Source of the DNA: Spirochaetaceae bacterium
Lineage (GTDB): Bacteria > Spirochaetota > Spirochaetia > DSM-27196 > SKKC01
Direction of reading: 5' to 3'
NCBI GenBank assembly: GCA_003554375.1
Contig: PWGF01000416.1
Span: forward strand, 1 to 10,247
DNA length: 10,247 nt
The translations under genes and the position numbers were made by a program. A model generated the notes under the pieces. That model saw only the letters and a list, made by a program, of their open reading frames with translations. It ran no database searches and had not been told where the DNA came from. Every line of letters begins with the position of its first letter. The stretch's first letter is position 1. Positions 1-7,590 of this stretch are shown here, in pieces.

Positions 1-2270
1 AGAGACCCGTGTTGGATCAGGATGTACGGCCGAGCAATTGGCCGAGTCCCCTCGATCCGAGTTGGGGGGTGAGTCCGCCTTGCCTCGTGCTTGCTCGGAC
101 CGTGACCGACAGGGAGGGGCGGTACGCGCTTCACGTGCCTGTGTGGCCCGCTGCCTACGCCTCCGCTTCTGGGCCGCATTGTAAACAGGGGTTCACGCCG
201 ATACAGGGCTCCGCGGCGTCGTTGCACGTGGAGGCGGCGTACGCGGAGCACCTCGTATATCCGATGAGAATGACGACGGAGGTATCGGTCGACCGCCGGA
301 TCGACGGAATCGACTTTCGGACCCTCGATTGGGGCGAGCTTGACCCGCTTCCGTTGACTGGGATCAGTACAATCCAGGGCGCCGCGCACCGAAGCCCTTT
401 GGACGGCGCCGAGGTGGAGAACGTGGTGGGGGTAGTGACCGCGGTACGGGATGGCCGGGGCGGCCCGCCCGGAAGCGCCGAGTTTCGCAGCTACCAGGAC
501 GTGTACATTCAGTCTCCTTTTCCGGACGGAAACAGGGCGACAAGCGAAGGAATCATGCTCTATCTCTGCTCGGAAGCGGAGCTGATTCCGGGCGACCTTG
601 TTCTGGTTAAGCGAGGCACCTTGCGGGAGGACTACACGGACCCACCTTTCTACACCGACGCGTGGACCGGGAACCTTTCACGAACGCGGCTTCTGATATC
701 GTCGGGAAGCGATTCGCTCAAGCTTCTGAGACGTACTCGGCCCGGCCCACGTGACGCTGCCAAGCTTCCGCCGCCGGTCTCGCTAGGGAGCGGAGGACGT
801 GCCGTGCCCGAGGCGGTCCTCTATGCGGACATCAGCTACCGTGACGTGGAGCACCCGAACTCAGTGTTCCAGCCCAAGCGCGACGTGCTCGATTTCTGGG
901 AGAGCCTGGAGCACATGCGGGTTCGGTTGGGCACGGCGGTCGTCACCGGGCCGACGGACGCCTACGGGAACTTCTTCGTGGCCCTCGACTCGATTCTTCA
1001 GGGGCGATTGCGCTCCCCCGCGGGGGGCATTGTGAGAGAGGACTACGATCCGACGCGTGGTGTGCTGCGAGTGGCTGCTGATTCGGAGTGGCCCAGCTTC
1101 TCGGTAGGCGATCGGGTTTCCGCTCCTATCATCGGAATTCTGGATTACGAGCGCGGGGCCTATACGATTCGTCCTGAGATGGAACCACCGGCGGAGCCTG
1201 CTCCGGCGGCGCGACGCGCGGAGACGCAGACGGAGATTGAGACGGAGGCGCCGGCGCAGGCGGAGACCGAGGCGGGGGCCTGGAACGGCACCGTAGATAT
1301 TCCGGAGCCGGAGGACGGTTTCTCGATCGCAGCACTGAACGTGCACGACCTGGCATACCCGGACCCGCAGCGGCGTTTCGATCAGACTGCCAGGACGATC
1401 GTGGTCGACTTGAATGCGCCCGACATCGTCTCCCTGGTGGAGATCATGGACAACTGGGGAACCGAGCGAACCGATAGCTCCGCCGCGGACCGGACTCTCT
1501 CGAAGCTGCTGGATGCGGTTCATGCGCTTCCCGGCGGAGCTCATTACGACTACCGTCAGATCGATCCGGCTCCGCATGAGGACGGCGGGGCCCCGTACGG
1601 AAACGTGCGCAACGTGTTTCTCTTCGATACCGAACGGGTCGAGTTTGTCGATCGCGGGGCCGGGGGAGCGTGGGACGCAACGCAGCCGGGGGTGGAGGTG
1701 CCGACCGGGGCGGTGCGGCTGAGCCACAGTCCGGGGCGCATTCGTCCACGGGCGGAAGCCTTCGAGCGCTCCCGAAAACCACTCGCGGGGGAGTTTCGCA
1801 TAGGCGGCGAGACGGTCATCGTCATCTCGGTTCACTTCCGCGCGAAGATTGGCGATACGCCCGTCATGGGGCGCATCCAGCCGCCCGATCGGAGCTACAC
1901 GGAACAGGAGCGCAGACACCCGCAGGCGCGTCACGTTCGCGACTTCGTGGCCTCGATCCTGGAGTTGGATCCCGAGGCGAGCGTGATCGTCGCGGGCGAT
2001 TACAACGACTTTCATTTTTCGGAAACCGCGGAGATCATCGAGGCGGGCGGGTTGATCGGTCTGCACGGCTTAGTGGATCCCGAGCGACGGTACACCTACA
2101 ACTACATGGGACGCTCCCAGGTACTCGATCAGATCCACGCGGCGGAGTCCATGCTGGAGCAGTTCGAGGTCTGGTTCGATGTTATGCACGTCAACAGCGA
2201 TCTGCCTGTCGGGGACGTCAACCGGCACAGTGACCACGACCCCGTGTTGGCCGTTTTCCGGCGCCGGTAG
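1..2270 (+). CDS. Secreted-type endonuclease/exonuclease/phosphatase (NucH/ExeM-like), 5' partial
   Basis: The reading frame is open to the left edge, so the true start lies upstream; the GTG at position 9 is only the first possible start codon visible. Numbering from that GTG, residues 30-45 resemble a carboxypeptidase-regulatory or Cna-B-type strand (TDREGRYAL). Residues about 126-240 form an OB-fold-like region typical of ExeM/NucH nucleases (GVVTAV, DVYIQSP, ATSEGIMLY, PGDLVLVKG-like). A second, similar region spans about 295-385, followed by an acidic Glu/Thr-Ala linker at about 395-435. The C-terminal EEP domain (438-753) carries the expected metal and catalytic motifs: N444 in ALNVHDL, E478 in SLVEI, H609 in SVHFRAK, D664 and N666 in GDYNDF, D707 in VLDQI, and D742/H743 in SDHDPV. 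Known relatives are extracellular Mg-dependent DNases. Secretion is inferred because the N-terminus is missing. DUF4097 follows after about 50 bp, probably cotranscribed. Confidence 0.88.
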   Translation, partial: RPVLDQDVRPSNWPSPLDPSWGVSPPCLVLARTVTDREGRYALHVPVWPAAYASASGPHCKQGFTPIQGSAASLHVEAAYAEHLVYPMRMTTEVSVDRRIDGIDFRTLDWGELDPLPLTGISTIQGAAHRSPLDGAEVENVVGVVTAVRDGRGGPPGSAEFRSYQDVYIQSPFPDGNRATSEGIMLYLCSEAELIPGDLVLVKRGTLREDYTDPPFYTDAWTGNLSRTRLLISSGSDSLKLLRRTRPGPRDAAKLPPPVSLGSGGRAVPEAVLYADISYRDVEHPNSVFQPKRDVLDFWESLEHMRVRLGTAVVTGPTDAYGNFFVALDSILQGRLRSPAGGIVREDYDPTRGVLRVAADSEWPSFSVGDRVSAPIIGILDYERGAYTIRPEMEPPAEPAPAARRAETQTEIETEAPAQAETEAGAWNGTVDIPEPEDGFSIAALNVHDLAYPDPQRRFDQTARTIVVDLNAPDIVSLVEIMDNWGTERTDSSAADRTLSKLLDAVHALPGGAHYDYRQIDPAPHEDGGAPYGNVRNVFLFDTERVEFVDRGAGGAWDATQPGVEVPTGAVRLSHSPGRIRPRAEAFERSRKPLAGEFRIGGETVIVISVHFRAKIGDTPVMGRIQPPDRSYTEQERRHPQARHVRDFVASILELDPEASVIVAGDYNDFHFSETAEIIEAGGLIGLHGLVDPERRYTYNYMGRSQVLDQIHAAESMLEQFEVWFDVMHVNSDLPVGDVNRHSDHDPVLAVFRRR

Positions 2271-2326
2271 GAGCCTGTGTGTTGAAGTGAGACGCCTGCA
2301 ACGCCGACTCTTAAAGGGAGATGCTC

Positions 2327-3169
2327 GTGCGTGCTTTCAAGTTTGGATCTGCCGTGGTGCTTTCGCTCTGCGCCTTGATATCGTTGGGGGCGAGCTCGGT
2401 CGACGTCGCCTATCAACTCGCTCCTCGCGCCATCGTGGAGGTCCGGGTACGGGCGGGGACCGTCTCGGTAAGCAGGAGTGACGACGGCCTCCTGAGAGTC
2501 GAGGGGGCGCCGGTGGCTGCGGAGGGGCCGGAGATCAGGGTCGAGCATGGCCGTGCCGGTGTCGTCGTATCGACTCGCCGCGAGGTAGGGCGTTACGAGC
2601 GTGAAGTGGAGCTCGAGGTACAGGTTCCCGAAGGCATCCGAAAACTCATCGTTCGCGGCGAGCAGGCTACCGTCTCCGTGGAGGACGTGAACGCCGAGGT
2701 CGACGCGCGAACGACGGGCGGGGACCTCGCGATCTCCGTTCCGGAGAGCAGGGGCCGGATAACCGCCTCTACCACTTCCGGGGAGATTGCGGTTGCCTCG
2801 GAGCTTACCGAGCGTGTTACAATCCGAACCGTCTCCGGCAACGTGGACCTTGATGCTCCAGCTGTGCGGAGTCTGACAATACGGACTAATTCGGGCAATG
2901 TGGACCTCGCGGTGGGAGCATTCCGTGACGGGACGATCGACGTGCACAGTACGCGAGGTGACATTCGGGCTGAGTTCGGCGATCGTTCGGCGGTGTGGGT
3001 GCGGATTCCCCGCGGTTCGGGGAGCGTGGAGCCTGCGCCTGAGGCTGCCCCCGGCGCCGGACTCGCCGTAGACAGCGACCGGTTCAGCGTCTCGTACCGA
3101 ATCGGCGCCGGTTTCACCGATGCGCGGATCGGAAGTCTCGCCGGTGATGTGGCCATTCAAGTGCGGTAA
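2327..3169 (+). CDS. DUF4097 family exported beta-ladder protein
   Basis: The protein begins with a signal-peptide-like segment (RAFKFGS, then AVVLSLCALISLGASS), so it is probably exported. From about residue 130 it carries a ladder of repeats of the form T-x-T-x-S-G-x-V/I-x-L (DARTTGGDLAI, TASTTSGEIAV, TIRTVSGNVDL, TIRTNSGNVDL, DVHSTRGDIRA), about 19-21 residues apart. One further rung comes near the C-terminus after a Pro/Ala-rich insertion. This is the signature of DUF4097 (putative adhesin, right-handed beta-structure); the biochemical role of the family is not established. Start choice: an ATG at 2321 directly abuts the Shine-Dalgarno AAAGGGAG (2313-2320), leaving no spacer. The in-frame GTG at 2327 has a 6-nt spacer and is preferred, giving 280 aa. 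The gene lies 56 bp after the nuclease and probably shares its transcript. Confidence 0.85.
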   Translation: MRAFKFGSAVVLSLCALISLGASSVDVAYQLAPRAIVEVRVRAGTVSVSRSDDGLLRVEGAPVAAEGPEIRVEHGRAGVVVSTRREVGRYEREVELEVQVPEGIRKLIVRGEQATVSVEDVNAEVDARTTGGDLAISVPESRGRITASTTSGEIAVASELTERVTIRTVSGNVDLDAPAVRSLTIRTNSGNVDLAVGAFRDGTIDVHSTRGDIRAEFGDRSAVWVRIPRGSGSVEPAPEAAPGAGLAVDSDRFSVSYRIGAGFTDARIGSLAGDVAIQVR

Positions 3170-3297
3170 CCAAAGCGCATACGCAGTTGGACGACACGTC
3201 CGGAAATGCCGTGGTCAGTGCCTGGTCTTGGAGGCTTGCCGGGGGGCCGGTTTCTCTTGCAGCTTACACTGAGAGTATTGTTGTTGAGGACGGCGTG

Positions 3298-4215
3298 ATG
3301 AGAGACCAGTCGCGGCGAGCGCGAAGACGACGAGCGCTGTGTGCCGCTCGGACTCGGCAGGGTCGGGCGAAGCTGCGTTCCGCCCGGCGGGGCACGGAAC
3401 CGGCTCACGCCACACGCAGACGCTCGTGCCTGGCGTTAGTGACCGACTTCGGACTGCAAGATCACTACGTGGGTGTCCTCCATGCGGTGGCGGAACGGGA
3501 GGCTCCGAGGATCCCTCGGATCGATTTGGCCCATGAGTTACCGCCGTTCTCGATCCCGTCGGCGGCCTACACGATCGCCGCGGCATGGGAATGGGTGCCG
3601 CGGCCGGGAGTGGTGTGCGCCGTCGTAGATCCCGGGGTGGGATCGATGCGGCGAGAGCTCATCGTCGAGGAGGGGGAGCGTATCCTGGTGGCTCCGGATA
3701 ATGGCGTGGCCGATCTGCTTCTGCGGCGGTACAGCGATGCGCTGTGCTATCGAGCTGCCGAGTGGGTTCTCCGGCAGCTGGAAGAACGAAAGCCCGCGTA
3801 CTCGCAGACATTCGACGGCCGGGACCTGTTCGTTCCGCTTGCTTGCCGAATTGCGCGATTCGGCATTTGGAGATATCGCGGCGAGTCGGTAGAAGAGCCG
3901 GCGCTTGGCGCTGCTTCCGGCGTACGAGTCGACCTTGCGCGTGGGCTCGCGGAGGCGCCGGTAGTCCACATTGACCGTTTCGGGAACCTGATAACGGCGC
4001 TTCATCGCGACGACATCCCCCAAGGTAACGTGTCGTCGGTCGCGACCGACAAGCAGAGGACGGTCCGTCCGGTGCGTACATTCTCAGATGTGGCGCCCGG
4101 CCAACTCTTGGCATATTGGGGGAGCTCCGGTTACCTGGAGATAGCGTGCCGTGAAGGCTCCGCACGCGACGAAACCGGGCTGAAAACGGGTACAACCGTA
4201 GTGGCCCGGCTCTGA
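3298..4215 (+). CDS. SAM hydroxide adenosyltransferase (DUF62) family protein with altered catalytic triad
   Basis: The family converts S-adenosylmethionine plus water to adenosine plus methionine and is related to SAM fluorinase/chlorinase. Numbering from ATG 3298 (305 aa), visible motifs are TDFG (49-52), VDPGVGSMR (D111 and R118), APDNG (132-136), TFDGRDLFVP (around 172-180), IDRFGNLIT (D226, N230) and GSSGYLEIA (275-283). D111 and R118 have the spacing of the DUF62 Asp-Arg-His triad, but the third position, normally His in TFHGRD, is Asp173. The long loop of fluorinases appears absent, so the architecture is hydrolase-like. Start: ATG 3298 has GAGGA at 3286-3290 with a 7-nt spacer. No ATG, GTG or TTG lies in frame between it and the codon just before TDFG, so an Arg-rich N-terminal extension of about 45 residues (16 Arg in the first 42) is likely real. 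A longer reading from TTG 3187 lacks a good ribosome binding site. Family assignment is firm; activity is uncertain. Confidence 0.88.
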   Translation: MRDQSRRARRRRALCAARTRQGRAKLRSARRGTEPAHATRRRSCLALVTDFGLQDHYVGVLHAVAEREAPRIPRIDLAHELPPFSIPSAAYTIAAAWEWVPRPGVVCAVVDPGVGSMRRELIVEEGERILVAPDNGVADLLLRRYSDALCYRAAEWVLRQLEERKPAYSQTFDGRDLFVPLACRIARFGIWRYRGESVEEPALGAASGVRVDLARGLAEAPVVHIDRFGNLITALHRDDIPQGNVSSVATDKQRTVRPVRTFSDVAPGQLLAYWGSSGYLEIACREGSARDETGLKTGTTVVARL

Positions 4216-4225
4216 CTGCGGATCT

Positions 4226-4266
4226 CCGCCCCTTTCCAGACGGAACCGACCCGGTTCCGAGGGCGG
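4226..4266 (+). terminator. Nested inverted repeat after DUF62 gene, possible terminator
   Basis: An inner perfect 7-bp stem CGGAACC (4241-4247) / GGTTCCG (4253-4259) closes a GACCC loop. An outer 6-bp stem CCGCCC (4226-4231) / GGGCGG (4261-4266) encloses it, with a 9-nt bulge on the left. It starts about 10 bp after the DUF62 stop codon and is followed by CTTT, not a long T-run. It may be a weak intrinsic terminator or an mRNA-processing structure separating this gene from the SDR gene. Confidence 0.45.
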
Positions 4267-4306
4267 CTTTGACGGAGCTGCTCGGGAGGCGTAAGATTGG
4301 AGCCCG

Positions 4307-5434
4307 ATGCGTGTGCTTGTCACGGGGGCTTCCGGTCTCATCGGGCGAGAGGTTTCGCTCCGCCTTGCACGATCCGGCTACCATCTCACTCTTCTCGACC
4401 AAGAGTTCCATGGCTTGACTGGCGCTGATCTGCCCGCTGCCGATTTCGATCGCGGTCGCTCGGACGCAGCGGATGGAGGTGAGGATGGCGCAGGCCTGGG
4501 GCGACCGCCAGGGGATCGACAGGCAAGCGAATGGCCGGCTCCGGAAAGGCTTGCGGGGGTACCGTTGGAAGGCCGGAGCGGAACGGGTGCCGTGCGTATC
4601 ATCCAAGGATTCGTTACCGACGAGTCTACTGTGGCGGATGCGATGGAGGGCTGCGACGCGGTGTGTCATTTGGCGGCCGTTACGCAGCCCTCTGCAGCCC
4701 CAGCGGAGCAGATAATCGACGTGAACGTCAGAGGAAGCTTCGTAGTATTCGGCGAGGCGGCCCGACGTGGCGTAGAGCGCGTTGTAGCCGCCGGATCCAT
4801 CAACGCTCTTGGAGCGTTCTTCGGTCCGAAAGAGTTCTTTCCGCGCTATCTCCCGGTCGACGAAGCGCACCCGTGCTCACCGACCGATGCGTATTCGTTC
4901 TCAAAGCAGCAGCTGGAGATGGTCGCCGAGTATTTCTGGCGACGTTCGGAGCTCTCTTCGGTTGTGTTGCGGTTGCCCGGTGTCTACCGGAGAGAGCGGT
5001 TTTCCGGTCGTGTTCAAGCTGTTCGCCGGAGATTGGAGGAGCTCTTGGCCCTTCCCGAGGCGGAAGCTCGCAAGTACCTGGAGGATGCGCGCGGGTGTTT
5101 CAACAGATTTCGGAGTCAGCTGGGCATGGAACGGCCGGGCGCGCTGAAGGATGTGGCGGGAACTTCGGTCGATGTACAGATCATGGTGTTCGCCGCAAAC
5201 CTGTTTGCTCGTCTGTCGCTCGCTGATGCCGGGGCTTGGTTCCAGGCTGCGCTGGAGCGCGCACCGACGGGGGCGCACGTCGCGTTCGTTGCTGACGAGG
5301 AGAACGCGGTCGGGCTGCCGAGTATGTCGTTGGCTCACTTGGCATATGGCAAGAGCCTTCCGATTCTGGCACCGATTCCGAACAAAGCATCTCTGGTTTC
5401 CTGCGCGCGAGCATGGGAGATTTTGGGCAGGTGA
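4307..5434 (+). CDS. NAD-dependent epimerase/dehydratase-like extended SDR
   Basis: Extended short-chain dehydrogenase/reductase of 375 aa; the family acts mainly on nucleotide sugars, but the substrate here cannot be read off. Visible: the Rossmann motif TGASGLIG (6-13); acidic D31 at the end of beta2, favouring NAD(H); HLAA (121-124); the active-site strand AAGSINALG with S164; and the YSFSK catalytic pair Y196/K200. Two features are odd. Between beta2 and beta3 there is a low-complexity Gly/Asp/Arg/Pro-rich insertion at about residues 36-94. The usual GDVTD after beta3 reads GFVTD, with Phe102 replacing the Asp that often contacts the adenine. A helical insertion at about 235-285 (RVQAVRRRLEELLALPEAEA) lies in the substrate-binding half. 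The start ATG has GGAG at 4299-4302 with a 4-nt spacer, somewhat short. It stands alone, about 90 bp after DUF62 and 268 bp before glmS. Confidence 0.82.
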   Translation: MRVLVTGASGLIGREVSLRLARSGYHLTLLDQEFHGLTGADLPAADFDRGRSDAADGGEDGAGLGRPPGDRQASEWPAPERLAGVPLEGRSGTGAVRIIQGFVTDESTVADAMEGCDAVCHLAAVTQPSAAPAEQIIDVNVRGSFVVFGEAARRGVERVVAAGSINALGAFFGPKEFFPRYLPVDEAHPCSPTDAYSFSKQQLEMVAEYFWRRSELSSVVLRLPGVYRRERFSGRVQAVRRRLEELLALPEAEARKYLEDARGCFNRFRSQLGMERPGALKDVAGTSVDVQIMVFAANLFARLSLADAGAWFQAALERAPTGAHVAFVADEENAVGLPSMSLAHLAYGKSLPILAPIPNKASLVSCARAWEILGR

Positions 5435-5702
5435 GAGCGAAAGCCGCGTAGCCAAGGCGGGCACGAAAGGAACGCGCGAAGAACGCGCTCAGGCGGCGCT
5501 GTTTGCGGAGTATTTCAAGAATCAGATGATAAGATGATAACAGAAATACTGTGCGGTACAATTTGGTAGTATTCTTTGGAAGCGACTACACGAATCAGAG
5601 CAGGGCAAATAGAGCTGAATAGTGCACCCGGAAGCCCTGTGGCGAGCCGGTAGCGGAACGGATTGGCAAGGGTAAGGATAAGTTTGAGCTAGGGAGGAGC
5701 CT
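5435..5702 (+). promoter_or_regulatory. glmS upstream region and leader with small hairpin
   Basis: A 268-bp stretch without a convincing gene. The first ~100 bp remain open in one frame (see findings), followed by the AT-rich candidate promoter. The inferred leader contains a compact hairpin: CCGG (5628-5631) pairs with CCGG (5647-5650) and GCC (5634-5636) with GGC (5641-5643) around a CTGT loop, with a small internal loop between the stems. The glmS ribosome binding site GGGAGGAG (5692-5699) lies about 40 nt further on. The conserved core of the glmS ribozyme (GCGCC at the cleavage site, later TTGACGAGG) was searched for by eye and not seen, so GlcN6P control by that ribozyme is unlikely here. 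Confidence 0.5.
5534..5562 (+). promoter_or_regulatory. Candidate sigma70 promoter for glmS
   Basis: ATGATA (5534-5539, 4/6 to the -35 consensus), a 17-bp spacer and TACAAT (5557-5562, 5/6 to the -10 consensus) lie in an unusually AT-rich patch of an otherwise GC-rich intergenic region. Transcription would start near 5569, giving a glmS leader of about 130 nt. This is inferred from sequence only. Confidence 0.45.
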
Positions 5703-7526
5703 ATGTGCGGAATTGTTGGATACTGCGGTCCGAAGGCGGCGGCGCCGGTGCTCCTGGAGGGACTGAAGCGACTCGAGTACAGAGGATACGACTCCGCCGG
5801 TTTGAGCGTTTGCGTCGATTCTAAGGTGGAGATATTCAAGAGAGCCGGTAAGATACACGATCTTCGAGAGGTGGTGCCGGAGGACCTTCCCGGCACACAC
5901 GGTGTCGGCCACACTCGCTGGGCAACGCATGGAGAGGTTACGGACAAGAATGCCCATCCGCACGTGTCCGCCGATCGGAACATTGCCGTGGTTCATAATG
6001 GAATTATCGAGAACTTCTCGAGCTTACGCTCCAGACTCACGGAAGAGGGATATGTGTTCGAGTCGGACACCGATTCGGAGGTAATCGCGCATCTAATCCA
6101 GAAGTTCTACCAGGGTGACCTCGAGCGAGCGGTCAAACAGGCACTAGGGCTACTCAAGGGTACCTATGGAGTAGTGTGTATGCATGCCGGCGAGCCGGGT
6201 GTGCTGGTCGGTGCCCGCCACGGTTCTCCGTTGCTACTGGGCGTAGGTGACAACGAGATGTTCTTAGCCTCAGATGTGACGGCGGTATTGGCTCACACCA
6301 AACAGGTGATCCACCTGGAAGACGGAGAGGTGGTTCGTGTCACTGCGGCCGACTACACTGCTACGGATTTGCGTGACCGGAAGATCGAGAAGGAAGTCGA
6401 GACAATCGGCTGGGAGCTCGAAGAGATCGAGAAGAACGGCTACGAGCACTATATGGAGAAGGAGATCTTTGAGCAGCCGGACTCGATCTTTCGGGCGATG
6501 CAAGGACGCATCGATCAGGAGAATGCCACCGGACACTTGGGTGGACTCAACATGTCCCGGGGTGAGCTCCTGGATGTCCAGCGCGTCAGGATCATCGCGG
6601 CGGGGACTAGCTATTACGCAGGCATGGTGGGGGCATACGTTCTGGAGAACATGGCCAGAGTCCCGGCGCAAGCCGAGCTGGCTTCCGAGATACGGTACCG
6701 CAATCCGATCGTCGAGCGGAACACCGTCTACTTTGCGGTAAGTCAGTCGGGAGAGACCGCAGATACCCTGTCCGCGCTCCGGGAGCTCCAACGGAAGGGC
6801 GCACGCGTACTGGGAATCTGCAACGTAGTCGGTTCGAGTATTCCGCGCGAGAGCGACGGCGGAGTCTACATTCACTCCGGACCTGAGATAGCCGTAGCTT
6901 CGACGAAGGCGTTCACGAGTCAGTTGACGGCGTTCTATTTGTTCACATTGCTCATCGCTCGTATGCGCGACATGAGTCTTGAAGCAGGAGTAAGCTTCAC
7001 CAAGGAGTTGGCGCGAGTTCCGGATACGGTTCGCGAAGTGTTGAGCCGAGCGGACGAGGTTCGGCGCGTAGCGGAGCGCTACTACCAGGCTCGAAACTTC
7101 CTGTTTCTGGGACGCGGTATCAACTACCCGGTTGCGCTCGAGGGAGCGTTGAAGCTGAAAGAAATCAGCTACGTGCATGCGGAAGGGTACAGTGCTGCCG
7201 AGATCAAGCATGGACCGATTGCCCTGATCAACGAGGAAACACCAAGCCTCTTCATCGTCCCGGACGACGGACTGCGGGACAAGGTCATCTCCAACATGAA
7301 AGAGGTGAAAGCGCGCCGAGGCCCCGTCATCGCTTTGGGGGTGGATGGAGACAACGAGCTGGCAGATATTGCCGACGATGTGCTCTTCGTGCCGAAAACA
7401 GATGAGTTGCTGTATCCGTATCTCATGGTAGTTCCGCTTCAGCTCTTCGCGTACTATGCGGCATTGAAGCTGGGACGGAACGTCGACCAGCCGCGGAACT
7501 TGGCAAAGAGCGTAACCGTGGAATGA
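5703..7526 (+). CDS. glmS: Glutamine--fructose-6-phosphate aminotransferase (isomerizing)
   Basis: Converts fructose-6-phosphate plus glutamine into glucosamine-6-phosphate plus glutamate, the first committed step to UDP-GlcNAc, peptidoglycan and LPS; cytosolic. At 607 aa it has the normal full length. The N-terminal class II glutaminase domain starts MCGIVGY, with Cys2 exposed as nucleophile after Met removal, and contains EYRGYDSAG, GHTRWATHG, HNGIIEN and ESDTDSEVIAHL. The two sugar-isomerase (SIS) domains show AAGTSYYAG, SQSGETADTL, ASTKAFTSQ and FLGRGINYPVALEGALKLKEISY with HAEGYSAAEIKHGP. The C-terminus ends in the family-typical NVDQPRNLAKSVTVE. A strong ribosome binding site (GGGAGGAG, 5692-5699) precedes the ATG by 3 nt. 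It is monocistronic, since the next gene converges on it. Nothing in the protein is unusual. Confidence 0.98.
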   Translation: MCGIVGYCGPKAAAPVLLEGLKRLEYRGYDSAGLSVCVDSKVEIFKRAGKIHDLREVVPEDLPGTHGVGHTRWATHGEVTDKNAHPHVSADRNIAVVHNGIIENFSSLRSRLTEEGYVFESDTDSEVIAHLIQKFYQGDLERAVKQALGLLKGTYGVVCMHAGEPGVLVGARHGSPLLLGVGDNEMFLASDVTAVLAHTKQVIHLEDGEVVRVTAADYTATDLRDRKIEKEVETIGWELEEIEKNGYEHYMEKEIFEQPDSIFRAMQGRIDQENATGHLGGLNMSRGELLDVQRVRIIAAGTSYYAGMVGAYVLENMARVPAQAELASEIRYRNPIVERNTVYFAVSQSGETADTLSALRELQRKGARVLGICNVVGSSIPRESDGGVYIHSGPEIAVASTKAFTSQLTAFYLFTLLIARMRDMSLEAGVSFTKELARVPDTVREVLSRADEVRRVAERYYQARNFLFLGRGINYPVALEGALKLKEISYVHAEGYSAAEIKHGPIALINEETPSLFIVPDDGLRDKVISNMKEVKARRGPVIALGVDGDNELADIADDVLFVPKTDELLYPYLMVVPLQLFAYYAALKLGRNVDQPRNLAKSVTVE

Positions 7527-7590
7527 AGAGGGGGAATGAAGAGCGTGAGGTGGAGATAGGTGATCTGACGAGCGTTCAGAACCCAGAGGG

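Noticed and set aside
1200..1280. Repetitive GAG/GCG-rich stretch as a DNA repeat or CRISPR-like array
   Set aside because: It encodes the acidic Glu/Thr/Ala linker of the nuclease in frame; units are irregular and there are no spacers.
861..2066. 401-codon minus-strand frame opposite the nuclease gene
   Set aside because: Long antisense frames are expected in GC-rich genes. The sense strand has clear EEP motifs and the antisense product has none.
3239..3257. CCGG-GGGG-CCGG followed by TTTCTCTT as a terminator after the DUF4097 gene
   Set aside because: Four-bp stem only and pyrimidine run interrupted; could be chance in GC-rich sequence.
3257..3281. TTGCAG ... TATTGT as a promoter for the DUF62 gene
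   Set aside because: Spacer is 13 bp, too short for sigma70; no better -35 partner for the nearby TACACT was found.
3659..4870. 403-codon minus-strand frame spanning the DUF62 and SDR genes
   Set aside because: It runs opposite two recognisable genes and their spacer, is rich in Arg, Pro and Ser, and shows no family motif; a shadow.
5563..5702. glmS ribozyme upstream of glmS
   Set aside because: The cleavage-site GCGCC and the TTGACGAGG core were not found in the leader.
6270..7211. 313-codon minus-strand frame inside glmS
   Set aside because: Fully antisense to a canonical, conserved glmS with no start signals.
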